Below are positions 1 through 11,718 of a DNA stretch of 64,000 bases, piece after piece. Under the pieces are notes generated by a model. That model was not told where the DNA came from. It saw only the letters and a list, made by a program, of their open reading frames with translations, and did not search any database. Numbering within the stretch: the first letter of the stretch is position 1; the number at the start of each line of letters is the position of its first letter. The DNA lies in assembly GCA_013076295.1 (NCBI GenBank), contig RQOL01000024.1, positions 4,293,158-4,357,157 on the forward strand, read 5' to 3'. The stretch comes from Sanderia malayensis (lineage: Eukaryota > Cnidaria > Scyphozoa > Semaeostomeae > Pelagiidae). Made by a program: the position numbers and the translations under genes.

Positions 1-299
1 TCCCCTGTGTGCCCAAAATTCCTTTTACGCTATTTCTTTTATAAGCTGTTGTAAGTTACATCTTTCGTTTTTGTCTCGTTGTGCCGTCTAGTGTCTTTGC
101 CCTCATTGCTCTCCAATGTGGCTTCTTCTGGAACTGCCAAATTTTGGCTTTCTGCACACCAGGAAAGTAACTAGGGGTTTCCGCTGTCTTCGCTCAAAAT
201 TTTACAGTTGTTATTCCCCCATCGGTTAGTCCCCGTCTGTTATTTGCCTTGCCATGGGTAATTTTCCCAGATGGTCAGGTATTTATATCACATTTTTTT
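1..299. other. no gene seen
   Basis: T-rich sequence without a convincing reading frame, splice-flanked exon or recognisable repeat. It leads directly into the tandem repeat that begins near 300. Confidence 0.5.
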
Positions 300-930
300 A
301 TTGCTTGATGAGATCATGTTTTGGCATGTCGATTTCGGTCCCCCAATATTGCTGCAGATCACTTCTGTCATGATCATGTATTTTGTATCGCGATGTTTAT
401 GCTTTATGAGATTATCATGTTTTCACATATCGATTTTGTTCCACCTATATTGTGATGTGTAATTTCTGTGATGATCATGATTTTGTATCGCAATGTTTAT
501 GTCTTATGAGATTATCATACTTTCGCATACAGATTTCGTTCCCCTGATATTGCAATGTGTACTTTTTCTGAAGATCATGTATTTTGTATCGCAATGTTTT
601 TGCCTTGTGAGATGATCATGTTTTGCATATTGATTTCATTCTCCGCTATTGCAATGTGTAAGTTTCTATGATGATCCCAATTTTGTATTGCAATGTTTTA
701 TGCTTTATGAGATGATCATGTTTTTGCATACCGATTTCGTTTTCCCCTGGTATTGTGATGTGTAAGTTTCTGTAACGATCAATTTTGTATTTATGTATTT
801 CGCAATATTTTTTGCCTTATGAGATGATCATGTTTTTTTCGCATATCGATTTTTCTTACCTCATATGGCGAGGGGTCATCTATGAGATGCCCATGTGTTG
901 GTATTGCGATGTTTATACTTTATGAGAGGT
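300..930. repeat. ~100-bp tandem repeat, about 7 copies
   Basis: The phrase ATGAGATNATCATG recurs in variant form at about 308, 406, 506, 606, 707, 819 and 922, giving spacings of 98 to 112 bp. Each unit also carries a TTTTGTATCGCAATG phrase and a CATATNGATTTCGTT phrase. Copies differ by substitutions and small indels, so this is an ageing minisatellite or short satellite. The short reading frames inside it are by-products. It lies immediately upstream of the DIRS relic, but nothing shows that the two are functionally linked. Confidence 0.85.
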
Positions 931-1056
931 TCAGGTTGAGGATCAGGTCCAGCTGTGCAGTATTTTCACGGTATCCCCATGGAAAACCTCTGCTCTTGTT
1001 CATTGCAGTTCCTCTTCTTTTAGGATAGTTGGGATGCTGCAGCACTTCTTTCGTGA

Positions 1057-1242
1057 CTGGAGGCCTTGGAGGCAGGCCAGGCCCAATCTATCGAAGATTT
1101 ACAGCGAGTTATTGTCCAGTATGCCCTCAGAAGGGGTGACGACTTCGACAAATACGCGGCCCTAGCCAAAGCCGAGAGGATAAAGCTCCAGGCTCAAGAC
1201 CGCCAACTCCTGAAGGCCTCATTCTTCGCGTCTGACACATGA
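1057..1242 (+). pseudogene. possible ORF1/gag-like tail of the DIRS relic
   Basis: An open frame without ATG runs from 1057 to a TGA at 1240-1242. It encodes a charged helical segment that includes SIEDLQRVIVQYALRRGDD and ends ASFFASDT. It lies just upstream of, and on the same strand as, the DIRS reverse transcriptase remains, which is where ORF1 of such an element ends. No family signature is visible, so the assignment rests on position and amino-acid composition. Confidence 0.35.
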
Positions 1243-1244
1243 TA

Positions 1245-2560
1245 GCGGCCCCTATTTTTGTGTATATTGGAAAGGATACTACTTGGTTTACACTACCTTG
1301 CCATTTGGCTGGAGTCCTAGAGCGCATATTTATCACCCCATGGGCCTTGCTGTCTCATGCATCAACGATTGCCATATTGGCCAACTTTGGCTTGCCCCAC
1401 ATGCGAGGAATGGTTGGTTGAACTGGGATCTTGCGAACGCCGCCATTTTTGTTGCCTCGCTAACTATGATGAAGTGTGGATATTTCATTGGCTTATCCAA
1501 GTCGGTGTCCACCCTACGCAGGAGATTTTGTTTTCGGGTTTCCTGTCCAACTCCGTTTCCCATGTCTTCCACATCCCACAGAGCAAGATTGCATCATTTG
1601 CCGCCCTCCGGGACTCAACGCCATTATTTCTTCAAAACCTATCTCTGGCAAAACATTGCAACTGTTTACGGTAAGGGGGTTTCATTCTCCTAGGCTGTTC
1701 CTGCTGCCAGATTGTACGTCAGAGTTGCAAACTCTGCTGTCAGTGCAAGTCTGAAAACATCACAGCCGGTGGCTATTTCCACAGTTCTGAATGAAGAGCT
1801 TCTTCACTGTCGATTCCTCGATAGTTGGTCGGGGTTTCTGCTGTGGAAGACAGATCGTTATATTTTCGTCCACTTTTCCTCTGATGCTTCTAATTCATGT
1901 CAGGCTGGCATGCTCTATCTTCCCTCTGGCGCTTTAACAACATGAGGCTATTGGTCCGAGGAGGAGAAGTTGGATTCCATTGCCGTTAAGGAGGGCTGAG
2001 CTTTGATTAACACACTTTGGGTCTTCTCACTTTATATTGTTAATGCTCGCATGGATGCGACGGTGGACAATTCTACATTATACCAGTTCTGGCATAACTC
2101 CGGCTGAAAAAATATGCATCTCACTAACGCAATCAAGGACCTCTTCACTCTGTCTCTGCAACTCAACCTCACTTTGATTCTAGCTCTGGTGCCTTCAGAT
2201 GCACAACAAGCGGACAGCCTGTCACAATTCTCTTCAGACGTTGATTGCTTGTCTCTCCCCCTCAGCACGGGCACATGTAGAGCGTCTCTTCGCCCTCACT
2301 CATTTGACCTTCCAATGCCTAACAGCATACAGCTGCCATTTTTTCCCTTTTTGTTGCCCCGATGCAACAGGAGTCAACGTGTTCGCACAGATGTTGGATC
2401 CGTGTCACACCTATTACATGTTTCCTCCGTTCATCCTCATTGGTCCCTTATTACGGTTCTTGCACTGGTCTGGATGCTCTGTCACCGTGCTAGTTTCGAA
2501 TGTTACACCTTGCCGATATTGGTGGGCTTTACTTCTGGAGTGTAGTGTTCATGCAATACC
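1245..2560 (+). mobile_element. decayed DIRS-type retrotransposon (RT-RNase H)
   Basis: Translations across several frames line up in the order expected for DIRS elements. First comes an RT piece with LPFGWSP and IYHPMGLAVS (about 1285-1350), then a piece with GYFIGLSKSV (about 1480-1505). Next is an RNase H region with FSSDASN (about 1875-1895) and AIKDLFTLSLQLNL (about 2129-2170). The C-terminal part follows, with GVNVFAQML and FPPFILIGPLLRFL (about 2370-2470). At least four frameshifts and in-frame stops separate the pieces, so it is inactive. No split direct repeats or tyrosine recombinase gene were identified, and its limits are unknown. Confidence 0.78.
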
Positions 2561-2569
2561 TCACGTGCA

Positions 2570-3215
2570 CACGGCGTGCACAGCATGTTATGTAAGAAGT
2601 TATAATGTAAAACGATATTGAATGAGTCAAGATACAGTTACAACAGAATGTAGTCGTGTGCTGACTCCCTCTCGCTACAACTGTTAAAGATATTACATGG
2701 AGTTTGCTGTTCAGCGCCATCTAATCGGGTCATACAAACAAAGTGGCATTTTGGAACACCCACCGCATAAATGTGAAGGCTGGCACGATAGAGCCTTGTC
2801 TTGGAACTTGCGGGTTTTTTCCATTCTGGTGTAATGCTGTTAATTGTTGTATTCATTAATTAGCAACATAGTTTTATGATCCGGTTGTTTGATATTCCTT
2901 TCGTTTTTGCACACCTTGCCACCGTCCTTGCCACCGCAGCTTCTGCTGTTGCTGACAACGTATCCTCGGATTTTCGTGCCCTCAATTCCCTCAATGGCTT
3001 TGTCCATCTTCTGAACATTTAGCGATTTGGATTCCTTACCTCCTTCGCCTTTTCGGTTATTGATTGTTTATTCGTTGGTGTTTGTTGTTTGTTTGTCTTT
3101 TTGAGTGATGAATAAGATGTCTTACCTGCGTCATTTTTTGTGTATATTCTGGTCTCTGAAAGCTCTTCGGTTCTTCCCTAATACCCCGGGATTGTTTCAG
3201 ATTGCACGGTTTGAC
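2570..3215. other. no gene seen
   Basis: Short frames of up to about 70 codons on both strands, without family motifs or good splice context. A T-rich stretch near 3050-3110 precedes the left direct repeat. Confidence 0.4.
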
Positions 3216-3217
3216 GA

Positions 3218-4151
3218 GCACTCGCCACATCTTATCCATATTTGAAAAGAGAAGAATAGTAAACAGTGTATTCTGATACGTGACCAGGATAAGATAATTT
3301 ATGCATATTTACCAGTAAAATCCGGGATATTCCTATCTCCCAAAGGGGAATAAGCACATATATATTGAAATTGCTTTGAAAATCGGAAACATAGCGAAAC
3401 ATAATAAATACTAAAGCTTTTCGTCTGACACTCATCAGAGTAGTACGTCAGAAAGAGAACGAAAATGAAAACCAAACGAACAATTATACCGCAAAAGTGG
3501 CCTGTTTATCTAAAACTACCCTATATCGGCAACGTTTACTCGACAACCCAGAATGTGCTCAAAACTACAGTGAGGACTGTTTTCGCATTATCGGAAGAGC
3601 TAGGTCAAAATTTCACTTAGGAATTTTAGAATCTGTCTACATCAAAACCATGGATCCCATATTGTGTAGACAGAAAGAGTTCGTTTTCCCACTGGGACTC
3701 TTTCAATAATCTATTGTTCTATCACCGGTGATGATTGGTTGTTTTTGCACTTTACCAACCACTCACCTCTTTTCTGATTGGCCAATTTCGATCCTCTTCT
3801 GGGTATAATTGTTCGTTAGGTTTTCATTTTCGTTCTCTTTCTGACGTACTACTCTGATGAGTGTCAGACGAAAAGCTTTAGTATTTATTATGTTTCGCTA
3901 TGTTTCCGATTTTCAAAGCAATTTTGAAGTTTTGTACCGATCAAAGATTGTTCTACATATATATTGGTTCCTCGTGGTTCTCACAGTTCTTTAGCAAGTC
4001 TGCACACCAAGTCAGAGAATTTGACTCTCTAAGTTTCCGTTGCCCACCCACTTCCCACAGCGATGGAAGCCATTTTCCCCTTCTCCTTTCAAATAGCGAT
4101 GCACTTGCCACATCTTATCCATATTTAAAAGGAGAAGAATAGAGAACAGTG
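3218..4151. repeat. nested direct and inverted repeat module
   Basis: An outer direct repeat of about 52 bp, containing CCACATCTTATCCATATTT, lies at 3218-3269 and 4101-4151. Between the copies is an inverted repeat with arms of about 123 bp (3368-3490 and 3803-3925). The arms are nearly identical (for example CTTTCTGACGTACTACTCTG against its reverse complement) and are separated by a loop of about 312 nt. Both arms can be read as the same short peptide beginning MSVRRKALVF. The arms' near identity implies recent origin or gene conversion. It could be a foldback transposon or a segmental duplication of the 5' region of the following gene. I see no transposase. Confidence 0.8.
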
Positions 4152-4176
4152 AGGATAGATTACAAAGAAACCTTTA

Positions 4177-6677
4177 ATGGATTTCAGCGGCTCCGCCATG
4201 ATGCTGGAGAGTCAGACTTCATCTAATATGTACTCGCAAGAGCTCATGGCAGTGCAACACCCAAGAGTCAGGCGTGATGCTCAGGGTGGGAATCCAAGCG
4301 TACATACAAAGGTGTGTGAGTGCAAATTTTCATTTTAATTTTTTTCATTTTTTTTAATTGTTGTAGATTTGATTAGTTGTATCGAAAATGTTTTATTTAA
4401 ATTTTCAGAACAAAAAATTAATTACTATAAAGGTAATAAAAAATTACAAACTTTACCAGCATTTTCTCGTTGATAGAAATAAAATAATAAATGGAAAGGT
4501 GAAGGTGGTAAGTAAAATTATTATTTATTATTGTTTAATGTTTGTGAATTATGGTTTATTTTACAGGCTAAGAAAACATGCACCGTACATGGACAAAGAA
4601 CCAAAGCAATACAAATGACAAGACAACCTTATTGTCTTGTGGTAAGTAGAAAAATTGTTAAGTTCTACCAAGCATAATGTTATGATTGACATTTAAAATA
4701 TGTTGACATGAACCAATTGTCCCAGAGGGCTGAAACTACTTTTTTTTCCACTGCGGACTTTTCCACTCAGGCTGTTGCTGAGTCATTTTGAGAGGTAATA
4801 TTTTTTTCGAAATACGCTAGATAGAGCCACCAAAAAATTATGACCAGCCGTGCAGGGCCATATTTTATTAATACGGCATTACAAATTTATTATCTCATCC
4901 AGGGTGTAAAAGGTAGCTGTACATACAAAGCACTTTGTTCGTGTGTTCGGAAAAACAATTCTACTACATCAATTTTTATTCTGAATACGGTTTTAAGATC
5001 AATTCGACTAGGTTTATCATAAAATTCCAAACAGTCATATCACCTTTCCACTTTCTTCGATTGCAGTAGGCTTTTAACAGCTTGTAATAAATATTACATA
5101 TTGTTATGATCCAAAGTTAATTGGCCCCCTAGAACCTGCTGATCAAGATGTCATTTGGCCAAAAATTTTGCATAGTTTTTTGGCATGAATGTGTGGACCA
5201 AGTTTATCTCAATAGCTTAGGCCTAATTTTGCTGCGTGTTATCGTCGCCTCGAATTAAATTCCATTAAATTTGTCCGTTATGCGAAAACATGGTTTTTAT
5301 TTGATTTATTCTGCGTATCATCACCGAATCGAATTAATCGATAATCAGCGACTGCGGGAAAAGCAGCACAGCGGCAATCAGTTTGGGCTTTGGCGCGAAA
5401 ATTTGGCTTCATAAGCTCCATAATGACGTCACGAAATCTTCTTCTTCGGCACCTTCTTCTTAGGACAGGCCAAAGAAGCCATATTTGTTTTCCCCTCTAC
5501 CTTTCTCGTCGCACCTGCCTTGTAACGTAGCTCATATCTAATGAGTCAGAGCTATCAATATTCTCGACATCGCTCTCTCCAGAATGAAATCGTTCAAAGC
5601 ATGCTTAGGGCATCGTCTTCTTCACTTTGGTAGGACAGAGCCATCTTTCTGAAATGCTATTTTCAGGCCAATAGAAAAGTTTTTGTTAAGAAATTCAGAA
5701 ATTATTCTCTTTCTTTCCCAACCTTTCTCAATTTGCGAATTTTGGATGAAATTTTTATTTTCTTGCGATATTTTGGGCATATTGGTTTCCCCTGAACAAT
5801 TTGAAAATGACAAGACGTATGTATTGCTCTTCCAACGTAGTCAATTCTCAAACATATAATGTCATAACAACAGGTTTCCCGACTAGAAATTTTAAAATTG
5901 CAGTTGCTCTAAAACGACAAAACATAAACACAAAATATTCATACAAAAGACGTGTTTTGAGATTTTAAATTTGCAACAAATTGCTCATAAGATGACTTTC
6001 CTAAAAAATATTTTGTTTAGGGGGTTACTTTTTTGCCCACCCTGTATTTGTTCTGTATTTCTTATCATTCGATTTTAAAGTGACTAGTTTACTTGTCGTT
6101 TACTTTGTTATGTTATTCTCTGTAACTAACCGTGTAGCGCAAACTGGATTGAACGACTCATTAGCTTTTACTCTGCATGGTGATCATGAAGGATCATCAT
6201 TGTCTTAGTTTGGATGACCTTAGTCTGTCGTGAACGGGATTTGTTTAATGCTGCAACATTATCCTGCATTGAATTGACAGATTTAAGGTATTATTCTTTT
6301 TCTTGTCCTTTCTTAATGTTGGAGTTTGTCGTCTGTCTTTTTCAACGAATTTTTAAGTAAATGGGCGATTGGGATCGATTGAATTGAATTGGATTAGAAT
6401 TCTATAGTTTGCATTGAACTATATGGGATTAGACTGGATTTCATTATGTGTGATAGGATCAGATTGGATTTCATTGGATTTAGTTGGATATTGTTGGTTT
6501 TGCTGATTGTCTAGTTCACTTCCTTCTTTCCAAGTGGTACATGGAAACATTCTTTAACAGTTTTAGGAGAATTTTTCTGACTTTCATTGTTTCTTCTAGG
6601 ACTATGATGGCAAAGCACGTCTACTATTGAATCACAAGTTACAAGAAACGATCAATGAACTGAAAGATGCAGCATAG
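4177..6677 (+). CDS. candidate small three-exon gene, 95-aa product, function unknown
   Basis: Model exons are 4177-4311 (ATG, 45 codons), 4567-4641 (25 codons) and 6600-6677 (25 codons plus TAG). All junctions are phase 0 and both introns obey GT-AG: the donors are AAG/GTGTGT and GTG/GTAAGT, and the acceptors are TTTTACAG and CTTCTAG. The predicted protein begins MDFSGSAMMLESQTSS, has a basic middle with KKTCTVHGQRTKAIQM, and ends in an amphipathic stretch, NHKLQETINELKDAA. I do not recognise a family. The ATG follows the right copy of the outer direct repeat by about 25 bp, so that repeat would lie in the promoter or 5' UTR. The second intron contains the mariner-like relic. Exon linkage is inferred from splice phases only. 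Confidence 0.4.
4900..6044 (-). mobile_element. possible Tc1/mariner-like relic
   Basis: The left end reads CAGGGTGTAAAAGGTAGC. The right end, reverse complemented, reads CAGGGTGGGCAAAAAAGTAA and is followed by TA, so the pair could be degenerate terminal inverted repeats about 1.1 kb apart. Between them on the - strand (5622-5813) is a short frame with MPKISQENKNFIQNSQIEKG, which resembles the N-terminal helix-turn-helix start of a mariner-type transposase. No DDE/D core was found. This is a weak call. Confidence 0.3.
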
Positions 6678-6679
6678 AA

Positions 6680-7312
6680 ATCGATGTGATTATTCAATGT
6701 TTTGGGTGAGTTATTTTACGTTATACACAAATCTACCTTTATTAGATATGTTGCCACCTGATAATTTTATTATTTCGATTTTCCTTACTTAATTTACCAA
6801 CTAGTTAAAGTAAATCCTTTGATTTGTACCACCCAATCAATGAACGAGAACAAATAAGACGCCATTCAAGCCACTTCGTCGCGTCCGATGATGTTGTCAC
6901 GGATTTACTTGGTTAGCCAACAATAACTCGAAGCATATTTGTACCTCTGCCACTCTGAGATATTTCATTACTTTCAAAAGTGCGATTAGCAAAAACACCA
7001 ATCAGTTATTCCAATATTAGATCTCCTATGAAACAATCAGTGCTATGCCTTTGAGATTCTATTTTTTTTTTAACTGCAAAAGGGGAAGAAGAATATGTGT
7101 TTGTTAATCTGTGGGCCGTAAGAAAAGAGAGTCCTTTTATACAAGTCTCTCTAGGCTAGTATGAAAGTAGAGTCTTTACAAAATTATTTATCGATTTCAA
7201 TTTCATTTGCAATGTGTTATTGATCATTGTGAAATTTTCAATGGTGGAATTTCATATTGTCACTAATGTTGATCTGCAAAGCGGTTCGAAGTCTCTCGTG
7301 AATCCACCAGCT
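6680..7312. other. no gene seen; degenerate ATTGGATT repeat nearby
   Basis: Intergenic. Just upstream, at 6370-6500, loosely repeated ATTGGATT/ATTGAATT words lie within the second intron of the small-gene model. Nothing else is recognised between the stop at 6677 and the next gene model. Confidence 0.4.
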
Positions 7313-7313
7313 G

Positions 7314-8621
7314 ATGCCATATGTTTATCAAGCGGAACAGCTTATTATTCAACAACAGTTGTTGCTGTAAGTCATTTAATTGGACAAGTAGTAGATATTT
7401 GATCGACTATTTGATAAGACCATGAATTCCAGGAGATGCAGTGCAGATTTGGGGAGAAAGCCGGCTGATGACATTATGGCCAAGGTGAATACAAAAAATA
7501 ATTTTTTAAATTACAGTTTGCGTAAAGAAACACACAAAATAGACAAAATGATAAGTATTGTACAAAAGGAGCATAGACAGATTGAGAGCGCGAGAAAACT
7601 CATCGCAAATGAAGTCGATTCTCGTAGAGGCAAGCGACATGAAAGTGTTTCATCAACCAGTTCCACAGGCAACATTAATCAACAAAGACCAGGCACAGCA
7701 GACGTGCTGACTCATTGCAAGCAGAATTTTGACACCGTACTTCTCAAAGCCAAGGCTTTTAAGCTGGACGAATGTCGTGGCAATACCCAATGTAGCAAAA
7801 TTGACCATGGGCAGTTCTTGCCACAGATTGGCAGTCAGAGTGAAGTTTTCAAATCGTCTGTGGACCTCCAGAGCGTGTCACATCTGAAAGATATCAACCC
7901 TGTTGAGAAGGTTCGTAGGTACATAGAGCAGTTACATTGCGCACCCGATGCAATGCCAAGCTGCAAAATTAAGTTATCTCAAGACTCAAGGCCGGTTAAA
8001 ACTCTTAGCTACACTTATAACGAACACCAGTTACAAACCATTACCGGTGAACATGCGAAGAAACAATCCACCAGGTGTGGCCTCCAGTGTGCACCTTTCA
8101 ATAAACAGAATAAATGCAGCAACGTAAATGGTGCAGGCAAAATGCTGAACAAACGATACAGTGTTGCAAATATTTCACTGAGCGATCCTTGTGTTTTTGG
8201 CCATGATTCCGCTGATGTGATGTCTGGAATTGAGGCACCGGAACGCCATACTGACGCTTGGAAGTTGAAAAGAAGCAAGCAGCGAAATTTCACCAATAAA
8301 GAATCATCGGACGCAACAAATAGCTATTGCTCTCTCCGCCACCATCCTCCTTTGATTACCGATGCTGAAAATGGTTACGATGTAACGAAGAATGAATCAA
8401 CAATGGAACTACAGCAACCACCTTCATCACCGCCATACACGCCAATGTTTATGAGGGATCCGTCACCCCAGGCGAAGGCTTTTCGTCGGAGTTCTTTGCC
8501 TTCTATTAGTTTTGGTTTGCCATCTTCTAGTCTGAACAACAATGACAATTCTCGTAAATTAACTGTCTTTGATGAGATTTCAATGTCATCATCGTCATCA
8601 TCATCGTCGCCGTCGTCATAA
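7314..8621 (+). CDS. uncharacterised Ser-rich protein, about 413 aa
   Basis: My preferred model starts at ATG 7314 (MPYVYQAEQLIIQQQ) and splices from 7366 (CT/GTAAGT) over a 66-nt intron to 7433 (TTCCAG/G), with matching phase 2. It then stays open to 8621. If the splice is wrong, ATG 7422 gives 399 aa. The N-terminal part is helical and charged (THKIDKMISIVQKEHRQIE). The rest looks disordered, with Cys and Ser/Thr patches and a Pro-rich stretch, PPSSPPYTPMFM, followed by RRSSLPS, which fits a basophilic kinase site. No known domain is recognised. The last residues are a serine run encoded by a minisatellite, and the stop codon lies in that repeat, so the native C-terminus may have been lost. 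Composition and length argue for a real host gene. Confidence 0.55.
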
Positions 8622-8837
8622 TCATCGTCACTGTCGTCATAATCATCGTTACCGTCTTCATAATCATCATCCGTCTTCATAATCATCGTTACTTTCGTCA
8701 TAATCATCCTCACCGTCGACATAATCATCGTCACTGTCGTCATAATCATCGTCACCGTCTTCATAATCATCGTTACTGTCGTCATAATCATCCTCACCGT
8801 CGTCATGATCATCGTCACCGTCGTCATAATCATTATC
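8585..8837. repeat. 21-bp minisatellite (TCATAATCATCGTCACCGTCG)
   Basis: About twelve copies of a 21-bp unit, preceded by a pure TCATCA-type stretch. The + strand carries a TAA in almost every unit. The - strand is open and would encode a seven-residue acidic repeat of the type DDYDDGD. The array forms the end of the upstream coding frame and is the likely cause of its termination. Units vary by single bases, so the array has aged somewhat. Confidence 0.9.
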
Positions 8838-8849
8838 AAGTGATGAATG

Positions 8850-9387
8850 TAGAGCACAGAACAATATAGAAGTCAGTCAAAGATTGTTGATGTACTGGAT
8901 ATTGAGAAACATGTTTATTTTGTTTATTCAAGTCTTAATTTATTTAAATCGTGTAATTTATTTATGTCATTTAATGTATTTAAATCATTTAGTTCTTGAC
9001 GTATGTTTGACTTGAGCAGCTACCACATAGCTTGCTATTTAACTATTATTCTCTATCAGCAACTATCGTCTATTTGAATGAATCTGAAGTCACAGTGATT
9101 ACACGCTGATGATTATGGTCCATGAGAACAGTGGGTTACTTTAAAACATTTCATTTTGAAAATTTGCAAATATTTGCAAAGTTTCGATGCAGAGATGAAA
9201 TTTTTGACAATTTGTATCATCTTGCTTTATTTTGCTGTTTTGCTGTTTTGCGTTTGCCTGAAGGGCTTATGTAGCCAAAAATGACAGTGTTAATCTTGAA
9301 AGAAATGGAATGATTTTAACGTGCCCATAACAGCATTAATCACTAATTGAATAACGTTGTTTAATCGTTGTTTTATAATATCAATAG
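8850..9387. other. no gene seen
   Basis: AT-rich DNA with loosely repeated TATTTAAATCATTTA words near 8930-9000. No coding signal. It could be 3' UTR or intron of the flanking models. Confidence 0.35.
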
Positions 9388-9556
9388 GCATTTGGACACC
9401 CTTTTTAGAAATTGTGACATCACAGTGTTGCGCGATCTCGGGCACCTTTTGCAACCGCATTCACTAACACCAGTTCAACCTGCCAACAGGGATGGGATTA
9501 AGAAAAACCTGCCTCAGCCAACAGCAGATTGCGAAATGGAGACGAAATGCTGTTAA
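9388..9556 (+). CDS. candidate terminal exon, parent gene unknown
   Basis: A TATCAATAG acceptor at 9387 is followed by an open frame of 56 codons ending in TAA. It begins HLDTLFRNCDITVLRDLGHL and ends CEMETKCC. The composition is protein-like and the exon would be entered in phase 2. I found no convincing phase-2 donor at the end of the 7314-8621 frame, so linkage to that gene is only a suggestion. Confidence 0.25.
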
Positions 9557-9559
9557 GAA

Positions 9560-11715
9560 AATTAAATCCTATGATCGTTCGTGTGTTGCAGGGACACTGA
9601 ATAGAATGGGCATAGTCACAATTATTAAAGGACATCATTCCTCATAATTTGATTTTGATGAAGCCAACAGTGGATTATGTTGCTTAAATTTCAGACTCAC
9701 ACGTTTACTAATGGGTGCCATGCCTCTCCTATTATCTACTTCTCAAGGTTATGCTACGTACAGATTTGGGCTACATAAAGGGGCGATTACCAAATAGTCT
9801 TAAGGATATTTCTATCCAGGGTATTTCTTGTTTCATTTCCCGAGCTAGAACTTATGCATTCAGAATTGATATCCGACATTTGAAAAGAATTGCAAGTTGC
9901 TTGTTTTGGTTTTGATAAGCTCAGATCAGATCGGAGAGCAAGAAGAGAACAACAGCTGGCGAACAATAACTTGTTCAATCTAATGTCACGGTGAACAAAA
10001 CCATGAAAATTTTAATTTTTTCATGTTTTCTTTCTCTGACGATTGCCGCAAAAAAGTTAAATTATACTGTGGTAACTTCTTACCTGTTTATTAAAAACAT
10101 GAATCAGAAACATAATGCATGAAGCAGAACAAAGGAATGTTCCAGAGTTTCTGTAAAGATAAGGCTGCCGAAAGGTGGCGAAAGTTTTGAGATTGTATAT
10201 GAAAGACATATAACTGCATTAAAAATAATAGTTTTAATAAATAGGCATGAAGTTACCAAAGTATAATTTTTTATAAATTCGCTATAAAATTGGCTCTTAA
10301 TGGCAGGAAACATGGGTTTTTAGCCAGTTGTGAGAGAATCTGTTGTGTGGTCTCGACTCGTGTCATTACTGTGACGTCATCAGCTTCAGCAAATATGGGT
10401 AGCTTTGACCTGGAAAAATTTACTTATGCCAGTCAGAAAGCACTTAAAATGGGTTCATACTGTTCTATGATTTTTTCTCCTGGGGAGTGCTATCGATCTA
10501 TAGAGCATGTTGTGAGCTGGAGATATATGATTACTCATAACAGAGCAGGTTGGCCCACCTGCGTTTGAAGATTCGGTTTTCTTTCGTCTAAAACACGCGC
10601 TTAGAATATGCAAAGTGTAGCATTATTTTCTTCTTTTCCGAAATAATTGAAGGATTTGGGAGGAAACATGTGCAAGCGGTCAGTTTCCTGTGGAGTAATT
10701 TCAATCGTGAAGCCAATTGTGTTGTCTAACAGATTTTTCATGCATACGACACCTATGTTTGCAAGTTACAATTATACCCACACGTGGATGGGCTTCTGTG
10801 ATGTTGTGTGGTGATGTGAATTGCGAGCCTTAAAGCATTTATTTTGTCTGCGCGTAGTTTTGTAGCGACGTTTCGCAACCTCTAAGATTTAGCTTCAAAT
10901 GCTGCCACCAAACCCTATACAACTCCACCTAATTTGAATCATTTGCATCGCGTGTTATGCCCCATGACCTGGCCGGTGTTGCAAAGCTATTTCGAGCACC
11001 AGTTGTCATATTCCATTTTGAAATTTGAAAGAACATCCCGAGTGTCTGTTGATTACCCTGATATTACCCCTTTGTTGCACAAATCAGTCGTCAATTTGAG
11101 TAATTGCGTATTCCAATATATTGATAAAATCACTAGCATTTCAATCTATGCTTGCTCTCGCACTACTTCAAGCCACACTAATCAGTTATGTTCTCTTTTC
11201 ATCTTATCAAAGTTTTGATTGGAGTAAATCTCGCACGGGCAAAGGTTCCGGACGATCAATGTGAGCGCATGTGTTTGAATTTATCCAAATCACAAGGTTT
11301 ATGTGATAAGAACTAAGACGTGAAGCTTGCCAGCTGCTTTGTTGGCAGTCTGAAGATCCGGTACCATCAGTTTTTCGGATCTGAATTGCTTGATTCGTCT
11401 TCTGTAACAGGGCTTTCTGCCTGGCTTCTGTAACTTTGGTCATTGGTCTTATCTTTTTGCCAGGATTTGTTTGTAATCACTGCCGCTTTCAACATCTGCC
11501 ATCTTAGCTTTCCAAGAGTCGGCGCTTTTGTAATCGTCTTCTTTGCGAACGTGGGAGCAACTGTGGGCATGTGAACAACACAGATTTTGGAGAGCATTTA
11601 TCCAAACACCATTTGCATCCACATTCCTCAAATGGAAATTTTCAACAAGTGGCCCTGTGCAGCGTAGCCAGTAATAAACCTGTTAAAACAGATTTTAGTC
11701 CTGATATCAAAATTA
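9560..11715. other. gene-poor stretch
   Basis: Short frames occur on both strands, the longest about 94 codons, but none carries a family motif or sits in a good splice context. A - strand region around 11450-11630 has a Cys/His-containing frame (NLCCSHAHSCSHVRKEDD) that looks faintly protein-like, but no exon boundaries could be fixed. Confidence 0.35.
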
Positions 11716-11718
11716 GAC

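Noticed and set aside
300..930. CRISPR-like regular repeat
   Set aside because: The ~100-bp units are contiguous with no unique spacers, and the DNA is metazoan. It is a minisatellite.
8667..8864. acidic - strand frame that could be taken for a Ca-binding protein
   Set aside because: It is generated by the 21-bp minisatellite. Asp/Tyr repeats arise from the unit, not from an EF-hand or similar motif.
10290..10568. + strand frame of 92 codons
   Set aside because: No domain, no splice context, and no support beyond length.
11207..11631. overlapping - strand frames with Cys/His (CCSHAHSCSHVRKEDD)
   Set aside because: Protein-like at first sight, but three frames compete, no exon edges can be fixed and no family is recognised.
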